From: Ruminococcus sp. UBA7014 | Lineage (GTDB): Bacteria > Bacillota > Clostridia > Oscillospirales > Ruminococcaceae | Direction of reading: 5' to 3' | Assembly: GCA_002449575.1 (NCBI GenBank) | Contig: DJXC01000134.1 | Span: forward strand, 1 to 15,233 | DNA length: 15,233 nt | Shown here: positions 1 to 6,888 of the stretch, in pieces | How positions within the stretch are numbered: position 1 is the stretch's first letter | Layout: every line of letters starts with the position of its first letter | Translations under genes and position numbers: made by a program | Notes under the pieces: generated by a model | What the model was told of the DNA's origin: nothing | The model's input: only the letters and a program-made list of their open reading frames with translations | Database searches by the model: none

Positions 1-752
1 GTACGTTTTGTCAGGTTGCGGACTACAATCTTGTCAAAATCCGGCATATGTTCCAGATGGCTGGCAATAATTGTATGATAGTCCAGAAAATCTTCACTGC
101 TGCGGAATGATGTAAACAGACCATCTGTTGAAACAAAGACAGCCATTGGAATTTCCATCATGTAGAAGCAGTTGAACATATCAATTGCATTTGAGTTACT
201 CATAGAAGCAGTCATATTAGCCGGTGCAGACTCATCATCTACAATTGGCATTTCTGCCTCGCCGTCCTCGTCCAGAACGACAAGACTGCCGTCACCAATC
301 TGCATACCGAATACATACTTATCCGTCATGACAACAGCAATCAGTGTTGTACCGTAGATAGATTCCATCTTGATGGCTTCGAGCTGTTCATCTGTAAACG
401 GCGCACGTTCCTCGTCTGTGACGGGGTTTTTCCTGTAATGTTTGGAAACCTCACGATTCCACCTGGAAATTATCTGCTTTTCAATCTTGCGGATAACTGC
501 CTTTGGGTCTTCCATGAAACTTTCCTCAAATTCTTCCGGGTCTCTGTAGAAGTTTCTGACAGTTCTCAGAGTTGCCCTGACAGCGAGCCGAGAACCGACA
601 TCGCTTCTGAAATGTTTTTTGCTGCCGTGACCGTCAGCAACGACTGCAATGGAATATGCTTCGGTTGCCTGAAAATTTGAGAAGTCCTGGCAGACTGTAC
701 CTTTCGCTACATGGCTTGCGCCAATGACGGAATGACAAAATCCTTCATACAT
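1..752 (-). CDS. PP2C-family Ser/Thr protein phosphatase (C-terminal end outside window)
   Basis: Predicted cytoplasmic metal-dependent phosphatase that would remove phosphate from Ser/Thr of proteins modified by the neighbouring kinase. The visible 250 residues carry PP2C landmarks: Gln-Asp near residue 23, the metal-binding ADGHG around D40, a GDG at 153-155, and a Ser-Thr-Asp-Gly at about 208-211. The second Gly of the usual DGHGG is Ser. The start is the ATG at 750-752, chosen because AAAGGAGG lies at ideal spacing just upstream. The frame is open to the window edge, so the C-terminus is missing here. It is the last visible gene of a four-gene minus-strand operon, 39 bp behind the VWA gene. 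Family assignment is confident from motifs. The role as third member of a TerY-P-type triad is inferred from context. Confidence 0.88.
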   Translation of the reverse strand, partial: MYEGFCHSVIGASHVAKGTVCQDFSNFQATEAYSIAVVADGHGSKKHFRSDVGSRLAVRATLRTVRNFYRDPEEFEESFMEDPKAVIRKIEKQIISRWNREVSKHYRKNPVTDEERAPFTDEQLEAIKMESIYGTTLIAVVMTDKYVFGMQIGDGSLVVLDEDGEAEMPIVDDESAPANMTASMSNSNAIDMFNCFYMMEIPMAVFVSTDGLFTSFRSSEDFLDYHTIIASHLEHMPDFDKIVVRNLTKR

Positions 753-791
753 AGCGAAAAACCTCCTTTCCCTTTCGTTACCAACTGCATC

Positions 792-1643
792 TTACCATCC
801 GGCATCAAAGGGAACATTGTCGCCATAGCCTTCGGATTTGATGATTTCCTGAATTTGCTGACCCAGCATTTTCTGCTTAGTTTCAAATACATCTTCCATG
901 CCAAGTTCATGACCGGAATCGTCAGAGAGTGTCATACTCTTACTGCCTATCTGAGAGGAAGTCACGGCAATGACTTTAATCAGATGTGCAAGCTGTCCGC
1001 CGGAATAGGCATGAACGACAGTATCTTTTGTGCCGGTGAATTCTGCAAGCATATCGTCATCGGCTTCCTTGCCGATACCAAGTGCAGTTTTCAGACCGTA
1101 TTTATACCAGCTGTTTTGCTGGAGAGCTGCCAGACCTTCTTTGTAGTCGTCAGAAGGATAGCCGTCTGTCATCAGGAAGATAACAGGGGCAAAAGACAGG
1201 GACGGAGAATTCAAGAAACTGTTTCTTGACATTCTGATATTCAGTTCCTTGAATGCAGCACCCATACTGGTGACACCGTCTGCACGGAGTCTTGTCCATT
1301 CAAATTCTTCAATAGAGATTGGTTCAGAATACATCCACATCACAGAAGTCGAAAATGTCAGCACGGCAATTTTGACATCTGTATCGGCTTCACCAACACG
1401 GCGGATTTCCGGAATCAATTCTTCCATAACAGCATTGAGTTCACCCATCTTAGTGCCTTTCATACTGCCGGATGTATCAATCAGGAAGAAGATAACAAGA
1501 CTTTTTCTGGAAACGCCTGTGGCATTCAGAGGGTCATCGTCATCGAAGTTCATGAAATCATCGAAATCGCCGAAACCATCATCACCGCCGAATCCTCCGA
1601 GTCCGTCGTCGAAGTCCAGATTGTTTTCCATTTCTTCATTCAT
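792..1643 (-). CDS. von Willebrand factor A (VWA) domain protein, TerY-like
   Basis: A 283-residue cytoplasmic protein with no signal peptide or membrane segment. Residues about 8-40 form a low-complexity acidic stretch rich in Asp, Gly and Phe. The VWA domain spans roughly 48-230 with a complete metal ion-dependent adhesion site: DTSGS at 56-60, Thr125 in GVTSMG, and Asp160 in LMTDG. VWA domains of this kind bind a divalent metal and act as protein-protein scaffolds. I see no Cys-rich C-terminal metal-binding domain of the kind found in some TerY proteins. The start is the ATG at 1641-1643, preceded by AAAGGTGA at good spacing; an in-frame GTG three codons earlier (1652) overlaps that site and is less likely. 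It lies 37 bp behind the kinase gene and 39 bp ahead of PP2C. The domain call is sure; the TerY-like label comes from the gene neighbourhood. Confidence 0.88.
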   Translation of the reverse strand: MNEEMENNLDFDDGLGGFGGDDGFGDFDDFMNFDDDDPLNATGVSRKSLVIFFLIDTSGSMKGTKMGELNAVMEELIPEIRRVGEADTDVKIAVLTFSTSVMWMYSEPISIEEFEWTRLRADGVTSMGAAFKELNIRMSRNSFLNSPSLSFAPVIFLMTDGYPSDDYKEGLAALQQNSWYKYGLKTALGIGKEADDDMLAEFTGTKDTVVHAYSGGQLAHLIKVIAVTSSQIGSKSMTLSDDSGHELGMEDVFETKQKMLGQQIQEIIKSEGYGDNVPFDAGW

Positions 1644-1680
1644 AGTTTTCACCTTTTCTTATGCATATTTTTTGCTGAGA

Positions 1681-3042
1681 TTAGTCTTCGATTTTAGCAG
1701 TGATGCCGTCACCGAAATCAATTTCCAGCTTTTCCCATAACGGGAAGCCCTTGCCGGACGGAGCGGCATAGAAATTGCCGTCGGGCATCTTCACACGCCA
1801 CGACTTGCCGGAACTGTTTTTGACACCCATCATGCCGGGACGAAGCTTGTTTTCTACTACTTCGCCGGTAACGGTTTCAAAGTCATCAGAATTCTTGACA
1901 GTTTCGCAGGCATAGAATTTATAGCCCAGATACAGCGGAACACGGTAATCCCGGTTATTAAACTTCAGGCTTGCGATATAGTTTCCACACCTGGGACACA
2001 TGAAGAAATTAGGATTATCTTCTGCCTTGCGGAACATTGTCGTAAAATTGGTACGCCCGCAGGTACAGGACACAATCTCGGAACGCAGACGGATGAACAG
2101 TCTCTGCCATTCATTTTCGATAATTCTCTTGTTCGGGTCAGCAATGCCGACTGTAAACGAGTGAATAAATGCCTCACGCACATAGGGCGGATAAATTTTC
2201 CAGAACTTAATGACATTATCATGAATACCACGCACAGGTCTGTTGGAAGTATCATTCGGGTCATAAACAAACACAGCATTAGAGCCATAATGCTTGAGTT
2301 CGGAAGTTTCTGTCAGGCAAATATCCTTCACAACCTTTTCGCCTTCCATGGGGTCACCTCTGAACAATAATTTAAAGAGGACAACCGCCAGAGAATATTT
2401 GTCAGTCTGGACATCCGGTTTTTTCAGACCACGGACAACTTCCGGAGCCATATAGCCGGGCTTACCGCCGATACCGAAGTTACTGCCGTCCGGTGCGATA
2501 TTATCACAGTCGCAGACCAGAATATCACCGGTTTTAATATTGATAAAGAAACCGCCATCGTTCAGGTCCTGATAGCTTTTTCCGGCTCTGTGGAGCTGAC
2601 GGAAAGCGTTGACAATATTAATGACAGCCGTCACCATAGCATACAGGCTCTTGAACTGAACCGGCACTTTGATTGCCTTGCCTGTCAGCGGGTCAACATC
2701 CAGCTTGTAAGTATTGAGGATATCAACAAATGAATCATAGCCCTGCGGACGCAAGTCCATCAGATAGCCAAAATTGTCTGTTCCGGGCATCTGCTTGGTC
2801 AGATATTTCGGCCACAGGAACTTTCTGCTCGGTGCGCCGTCATTGATATTGCTTGCAATATTCTGACGGAAAGCCTTTGGATTGCGCATTTTATCAATAT
2901 CATACCATTTGAGCGCATAATCCATATTGTTGAATTCCACCAGATACACAATACCCTGACCGCCCTGTCCGAGAACCTTCTTTACTCTGGCAGCACCGCC
3001 GTATTCCATTTCGACATACTGCCCGATTTGCAGTTCAACCAT
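1681..3042 (-). CDS. divergent protein kinase with C-terminal zinc ribbon
   Basis: A 453-residue cytoplasmic protein. The kinase fold covers about residues 15-320: Gly loop GQGGQG at 25-30, ATP-anchoring Lys45 in YALKWY, catalytic-loop YQDLNDGGFFIN with Asp159 and Asn168, a DFG counterpart reading DCD (D178), and an APE motif at 199-201. The HRD His-Arg is replaced by Tyr-Gln, but the key Lys, Asp, Asn and Asp are retained, so activity is plausible. A zinc ribbon follows (C326, C328, C349, C352), then a beta-rich tail to residue 453. I chose the ATG at 3040-3042: an AGAAAGGG element abuts the alternative ATG at 3054, which leaves that start no spacer. An isolated TATAAT-like box at 3072-3077 could give a weak internal promoter. 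Kinase plus zinc ribbon beside VWA and PP2C is the TerY-P arrangement. Substrates are unknown. Confidence 0.87.
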   Translation of the reverse strand: MVELQIGQYVEMEYGGAARVKKVLGQGGQGIVYLVEFNNMDYALKWYDIDKMRNPKAFRQNIASNINDGAPSRKFLWPKYLTKQMPGTDNFGYLMDLRPQGYDSFVDILNTYKLDVDPLTGKAIKVPVQFKSLYAMVTAVINIVNAFRQLHRAGKSYQDLNDGGFFINIKTGDILVCDCDNIAPDGSNFGIGGKPGYMAPEVVRGLKKPDVQTDKYSLAVVLFKLLFRGDPMEGEKVVKDICLTETSELKHYGSNAVFVYDPNDTSNRPVRGIHDNVIKFWKIYPPYVREAFIHSFTVGIADPNKRIIENEWQRLFIRLRSEIVSCTCGRTNFTTMFRKAEDNPNFFMCPRCGNYIASLKFNNRDYRVPLYLGYKFYACETVKNSDDFETVTGEVVENKLRPGMMGVKNSSGKSWRVKMPDGNFYAAPSGKGFPLWEKLEIDFGDGITAKIED

Positions 3043-3125
3043 ATTTGAACTCATCCCTTTCTGAAACTAAAATTATAAACAGCACAGCGATTATTTCTGT
3101 ATTTCCGTTCAGGAGTCAGAAGTTA

Positions 3126-4235
3126 TCAGAATAAGCCGCTTTTGCTGATAATTTCTGTCTTAATACCATTTTCTGAACAGAATTTGTGAGCATAAGATTT
3201 GTCATAGCACTTGATTGTCAGATAAGAACACTGTTTGAAAGCATCGTCTGCAATTTCTCTCACGCTTTCCGGAATAAAGAGTTTTCTGAGACTTTCACAA
3301 CCCTGGAATGCGCCGTTGCCGATACTCATAATAGTATTAGGCAGTTCGACAATTTCCAGATTGTGACAGAATTCAAATGTATTGTCAGCAATTTCTGTTA
3401 CTCCGGAAGGGATATTGATTCTTGTCAGCTTACCGCAGGAACTGAAAGCACCCTGTCTGATAATGCGCACACTCGGCGGAAGTGTCACAGATTTAAGCCG
3501 CTTACATTCTGAGAATGCATAATCGCCGATTGTGATAAGTGTTGTCGGCAGCTCAATATTTTTCATAAAGCTGAAGCCGTCAAAGCAGAAGTTATCCAGC
3601 ATAGTATAACCAGGGGCTACTTTCACATTACCACGCAAACGGGAACGGGCAGCATCAGAAGCGGAAAAGATAACCGGATTTTCTTCCGGCTGTGCAGCAG
3701 CAATCGGCGCAGCAGCTGGCATCGGTGAAACGGCTGCCTGTACCTGCGGCATCGGAGCTGCCTGAGGCATCACTGCCTGCGGCTGCGGAGGCGGTGCATA
3801 ACCTGCCATTGGTGCGCCGCCGAACGGATTCGGTGCGGCTGTATACTGAGGCTGCGGCTGGAATGCCTGCGCTGGTGCGGCAACAGCACCCTGTTCCGGC
3901 ATAGTTGTTTCATAATTCCAGTCCAGCAGATAGGTAAAGCATACCATGACAAACTCAACTGCACCTTCTGAGAGGAACATTTCGTTCATCATATATTCCT
4001 TTGCCTTCATTTCAGCGATATTCTGATTATCGCTTCTTCTCATTTTTGTCAGCACATCGCTTTTGACAACATTTTTCAGAAGGCGGCGTTCTTTTTCGTA
4101 CTCCGGAATAAAGTCATTCATCAAAGAAACGAATTTGTCCGGATTGTTCAGAATTTCATCTCCGAACTGCTGAACCATGCCTTTGAGTTTCTGGCTGACA
4201 GCGATAGTGTTTTCAAAGCCTGCTACATTGACCAT
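3126..4235 (-). CDS. cytoplasmic BspA-like leucine-rich repeat protein with helical N-terminal domain
   Basis: A 369-residue protein in three parts. Residues 1-112 look all-helical, with the pattern DKFVSLMNDFIPEYEKERRL then a helix pair ending LLDW. Residues 113-187 are a Pro/Ala/Gln/Met-rich linker. Residues about 205-350 contain five to six LRR_5 (BspA-type) repeats of the form AFxxCxxLxxVxLPxxVxxIxxxAF. BspA-type proteins are usually exported, but no signal peptide or membrane segment is visible, so this one is probably cytoplasmic. The ATG at 4233-4235 has GGAGG about 10 nt upstream. Extending the frame to 4415 would run through the promoter at 4347-4375 and is rejected. It is the first gene of the kinase-VWA-PP2C operon, 83 bp before the kinase. 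A role as recognition or scaffold subunit for the phosphorylation module is inference. Confidence 0.85.
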   Translation of the reverse strand: MVNVAGFENTIAVSQKLKGMVQQFGDEILNNPDKFVSLMNDFIPEYEKERRLLKNVVKSDVLTKMRRSDNQNIAEMKAKEYMMNEMFLSEGAVEFVMVCFTYLLDWNYETTMPEQGAVAAPAQAFQPQPQYTAAPNPFGGAPMAGYAPPPQPQAVMPQAAPMPQVQAAVSPMPAAAPIAAAQPEENPVIFSASDAARSRLRGNVKVAPGYTMLDNFCFDGFSFMKNIELPTTLITIGDYAFSECKRLKSVTLPPSVRIIRQGAFSSCGKLTRINIPSGVTEIADNTFEFCHNLEIVELPNTIMSIGNGAFQGCESLRKLFIPESVREIADDAFKQCSYLTIKCYDKSYAHKFCSENGIKTEIISKSGLF

Positions 4236-4270
4236 AAAGATATATCCTCCATTCCATTTTTTGCAGAACT

Positions 4271-4295
4271 GGATTTCCTGAAAAAGCAGGAATCC
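4271..4295 (-). promoter_or_regulatory. 5-prime leader hairpin upstream of the LRR gene
   Basis: GGATTTCCTG and CAGGAATCC flank a short A-rich loop and pair over nine bases with one bulged T. The element lies inside the predicted minus-strand leader, between the transcription start near 4340 and the GGAGG ribosome binding site near 4246-4250. On the transcribed strand no U-run follows directly, so it does not look like a terminator. It could be a stability or regulatory stem, or chance. Confidence 0.4.
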
Positions 4296-4346
4296 TTGTG
4301 AAGACAGATTGTCCATCCGCTGTATATTTAATACACATTTATTAAA

Positions 4347-4375
4347 ATTATAACATGTGTTCACCGAATTGTCAA
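4347..4375 (-). promoter_or_regulatory. consensus sigma-A promoter for the LRR-kinase-VWA-PP2C operon
   Basis: On the minus strand TTGACA (4370-4375) and TATAAT (4347-4352) are separated by exactly 17 bp. The -10 box is preceded by TG plus one base, an extended -10. Both hexamers match consensus fully. Transcription would begin near 4340. This implies strong basal expression unless a repressor acts. Confidence 0.88.
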
Positions 4376-4455
4376 TAGATTCTGGATTCTTTTTCTGAAA
4401 TTTTCCGTTTCTCACAAAAATTCAGAACTAAAATATTGCATATCGCACCAAAGAA

Positions 4456-4485
4456 ATTTTTCCCGGAAAGCGGACGGGGAAAAAT
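4456..4485. repeat. perfect 9-bp inverted repeat between divergent promoters
   Basis: ATTTTTCCC at 4456-4464 is mirrored exactly by GGGAAAAAT at 4477-4485, with a 12-nt spacer; one more C-G pair forms if a G is bulged. It lies between the two divergent -35 boxes, near -90 from the plus-strand start and near -130 from the minus-strand start. No gene ends here, so a terminator role is unlikely. A regulator binding site is a reasonable guess. Confidence 0.5.
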
Positions 4486-4523
4486 AGACAGAAATTCTGT
4501 TTTATTTTCGTCATATTTAGCAC

Positions 4524-4552
4524 TTGTATTTCTGAAAGAAATATGCTATAAT
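4524..4552 (+). promoter_or_regulatory. promoter for the binding-protein/GGDEF operon
   Basis: TTGTAT (4524-4529) and a perfect TATAAT (4547-4552) are 17 bp apart, with an extended -10 TG at 4544-4545. The weak -35 suggests reliance on the extended -10 or on an activator. The spacer contains the palindrome ATTTCT-GAA-AGAAAT at 4528-4542, which would place any bound protein directly over the promoter. Confidence 0.75.
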
Positions 4553-4635
4553 AAAAAATGAATATGACTGCACGGCAAAAAAGTGTGGAATTTTATTTGT
4601 TTCTATTTATCTTTCAAGAGAGGAGGATTTTTGAT

Positions 4636-5691
4636 ATGCAACGTAAAAAATATTATCATAAAATCTGGTATACTGCATTAACTGCACTGACACTTTCTTT
4701 ATGTCTGACAGGCTGTTCACAGGGTTCGGCTTCCAGTACAGAAGGCGGCGAAATTGCTGTTATCTGTAAAGCACAAGGGGTACAATTCTGGGAAGCCGTC
4801 AAAAGCGGTGCAGAAGATGGAGGCAATGAACTGAACTACACAATTAATTATCAGGCAACAGCAAATGATACTATGCTGAATGACCAGATAAAAATGGTAG
4901 AGGAAGCTGTTGACAGTGGTGTGAAAGCAATTATTATTGCACCTAATGATGTAGATGGTTTGAATGTATCACTGGATAACGCTGTTGCTAAAGGAATACC
5001 TGTGATTACCATTGATTCAGATGTCAGCTATGACGGCAGACTTTCTTATATTGGTTCGGACAATGTTTCGGCAGGGGCAGTTGCTGCCCGTGAAGTCAAA
5101 GTACAGTTGCCGGAAGGCGGTAATATCGCCATTATCGGACATGTAGAAAAATCCCAGACTGCCACAGAACGTATCAAGGGCTTTAAAGAAGAACTTGAAC
5201 TGGAAAAAATGCAGAAAGAAGTACAGATAGATGCCGGAGATGGTACACAAAAATCGGCACAGATTACAGATGACAAATACCATATTGTTGCTGTAAAATA
5301 CTGCGATAATGACCTGGAAACTGCAAAGCTCCAGACTGCGGCAATCCTGAAAGAAAATCCCGATGTCAAGCTGATTTATGGCACAAATGAAAACAGTACA
5401 ACTGGTATCTGTGATGCAATTGCAGAAGCCGGAAAAACTGGAAAAATAAAAGTAATCGGCTTTAATGCTTCTGATAAAGAAGTGGCTTATATTGAAGATG
5501 GTACGCTTTCCGGCACAATCGTGCAGAATCCCTATAATATGGGATATCTTGGCGTAAAATATGCCGATTCTGCCATCAAGGGAGATACTGATTTGCTTCC
5601 GCCGGAACTGATTACCAGTGTTACACTTGTGACAAAGGATAATCTGAATAATGAAGATATTCGTTTTCTGATAAATCCAACAATAAAATAA
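4636..5691 (+). CDS. sugar-binding-type lipoprotein, first paralogue (periplasmic-binding-protein fold)
   Basis: A 351-residue exported lipoprotein: a basic N-terminus, a hydrophobic stretch and a lipobox LTGC with the lipidated Cys at 27. The mature part is a type 1 periplasmic-binding protein of the ribose/galactose-binding (Peripla_BP_4) kind. Characteristic stretches are TIDSDVSYDGRLSYIGSDN, a YGTNE hinge segment, VIGFNASD, and VQNPYNMGYLGVKYA at 296-310. A charged insertion (LELEKMQK onward) interrupts the second lobe near residues 183-215. The start is the ATG at 4636, which has AGGAGG at 4621-4626; an upstream in-frame ATG at 4558 sits at the transcription start and lacks a ribosome binding site. 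It is first in a three-gene operon with a close paralogue and a GGDEF protein. No permease or ATPase follows, so ligand sensing is as likely as transport. The ligand is unknown. Confidence 0.88.
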   Translation: MQRKKYYHKIWYTALTALTLSLCLTGCSQGSASSTEGGEIAVICKAQGVQFWEAVKSGAEDGGNELNYTINYQATANDTMLNDQIKMVEEAVDSGVKAIIIAPNDVDGLNVSLDNAVAKGIPVITIDSDVSYDGRLSYIGSDNVSAGAVAAREVKVQLPEGGNIAIIGHVEKSQTATERIKGFKEELELEKMQKEVQIDAGDGTQKSAQITDDKYHIVAVKYCDNDLETAKLQTAAILKENPDVKLIYGTNENSTTGICDAIAEAGKTGKIKVIGFNASDKEVAYIEDGTLSGTIVQNPYNMGYLGVKYADSAIKGDTDLLPPELITSVTLVTKDNLNNEDIRFLINPTIK

Positions 5692-5733
5692 CAAAGAGAT
5701 GATTATCAATTTAGCCCAAGGAGGAATTTTTGA

Positions 5734-6864
5734 ATGGTAAGAAAAAAATCCAGAATATTAAAATCAGCTCTTGCCGGGCTTCTTGTCTGCGCTGTGCTGC
5801 CAATGACAGGATGCCAAAAATCTGCCAATACAACAGAAGAAACTTATAATATCAGTGTCATTATCAAAAATACATCATCCACTTACTGGAAACCAGTAGA
5901 AAAAGCCTGCAATGACATTAAAGCTGAATTTGGAGACAGTGTGAATATTACTTACACAGGTCCTGACGAAGAATCTGCTGAGAAACAAATTGCATTGATT
6001 AAAGAAGCTATCTCACAGAAAGTAGATGCCATTGTCCTTGCTGCCTGTGACCCGGATGCTGAAAAAGAAGTCCTTACTTCTGCTACTGATGCCGGAATTT
6101 ATATTATCACTATCGATTCTGATGTAAATTATGAAGAGCGAAAATCCTATATCGGCACAATGAATGTCAATGCTGGTGAAAGTGCTGCAAGATATGCTGC
6201 TGAACTGCTGAATAATGAAGGCAATATTGGTATCATCTATCACGGCAATGCAACAACTGCTTCCCAGCGGTGCGAAGGATTTACAAATCAACTTTCTGGT
6301 AAAGTTCCTGGCACCCCTCCGGGATTTGCTGCCGGTGCTGGTTCAAAACAGAATAACTCCCTGAAACAGGAAACCACAAAAAATGGTGATTCTGCCGAAA
6401 CCGAAGAAACACAAAAGTCAGAACCGCAGTCTTACTCTGAAATAAAAATTGTAAAACAGCTTGATGGTGAAAGCAAACCTGATGTTTCTAAAGAACAGGC
6501 TATGAAACTGATTACAGAAGAAAATGTTGACCTGATTTTTGCTACCAACAGCAAAGGCACTGCCGGTGCTTGTGAAGCCGTCTCAGAACTGATTGAAAAC
6601 GGCACTATCAAACAGGGTGAAGTTCATGTTATTGGATTTGACTATTTTGATATTGACGGCGTTTCGGCTGATGTTTATTTAAACAAAGGCATTCTGAATG
6701 CAACACTGGTTCAGAATCCCTACAATATGGGTTATCTTGGTGTCAGATATGCAATTGACCTTGCAAAGGGTGAACCAGTTCCTTCTTTGGTAGATACCGG
6801 TGTAGTACTGGTCACAACTGATAATATCAATGATGATGATATTCAGTTCCTTATCAATAATTAA
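5734..6864 (+). CDS. sugar-binding-type lipoprotein, second paralogue with low-complexity insert
   Basis: A 376-residue exported lipoprotein with lipobox MTGC (Cys27). It is a paralogue of the preceding gene: both share the TIDSDV-x-Y segment, a (Y/F)(G/A)TN hinge stretch, VIGF, VQNPYNMGYLGV (326-337 here) and a C-terminal VT-x-DN-x-N-x-(D/E)DI-x-FLIN. Residues about 190-232 form a Pro/Gly/Ala- then Lys/Glu/Gln/Ser-rich insert with no predicted fold. AAGGAGG precedes the ATG at 5734 at good spacing. The gene lies 42 bp after paralogue one and 24 bp before the GGDEF gene, so co-transcription is expected. The pair probably arose by tandem duplication. The two proteins may bind different ligands or form a heteromeric receptor; both ideas are inference. 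Confidence 0.88.
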   Translation: MVRKKSRILKSALAGLLVCAVLPMTGCQKSANTTEETYNISVIIKNTSSTYWKPVEKACNDIKAEFGDSVNITYTGPDEESAEKQIALIKEAISQKVDAIVLAACDPDAEKEVLTSATDAGIYIITIDSDVNYEERKSYIGTMNVNAGESAARYAAELLNNEGNIGIIYHGNATTASQRCEGFTNQLSGKVPGTPPGFAAGAGSKQNNSLKQETTKNGDSAETEETQKSEPQSYSEIKIVKQLDGESKPDVSKEQAMKLITEENVDLIFATNSKGTAGACEAVSELIENGTIKQGEVHVIGFDYFDIDGVSADVYLNKGILNATLVQNPYNMGYLGVRYAIDLAKGEPVPSLVDTGVVLVTTDNINDDDIQFLINN

Positions 6865-6888
6865 TTCATCAGAGAGGAGTTTTTTTGA

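Larger units (their letters stand above)
4236..4635. other. 400-bp divergent intergenic region with two promoters and dyads
   Basis: No gene is supported in this stretch. It holds a minus-strand promoter (4347-4375) for the LRR/kinase operon and a plus-strand promoter (4524-4552) for the binding-protein/GGDEF operon. A hairpin at 4271-4295 lies in the minus-strand leader. A perfect 9-bp dyad lies at 4456-4485, with two shorter palindromes at 4488-4500 and 4528-4542. The leaders are about 105 nt (minus) and 77 nt (plus). The dyads could be operators shared by both operons, but no regulator gene is adjacent. Confidence 0.7.

Noticed and set aside
711..1740. Plus-strand open frames opposite the VWA and PP2C genes
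   Set aside because: They lie antisense to genes with clear domain motifs, lack ribosome binding sites and encode low-sense protein sequence.
3072..3077. Internal promoter before the kinase gene
   Set aside because: A TATAAT-like box is present, but no acceptable -35 element lies 16-18 bp upstream; kept only as a remark in the kinase entry.
4236..4415. Sixty-residue N-terminal extension of the LRR protein
   Set aside because: It would be translated from upstream of and through the consensus promoter at 4347-4375; the ATG at 4235 has a good GGAGG.
4456..4485. Terminator between divergent operons
   Set aside because: No gene ends nearby, and the T-run is within the stem rather than after it; treated as a dyad instead.
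4558..4635. Leaderless upstream start for the first binding lipoprotein
   Set aside because: The ATG coincides with the predicted transcription start, but it would put 26 residues ahead of a normal lipoprotein signal, and the ATG at 4636 has AGGAGG.
5017..5709. Minus-strand 230-codon open frame
   Set aside because: It is antisense to the first binding lipoprotein, rich in Phe/Ile/Cys as expected for a shadow frame, with no ribosome binding site.
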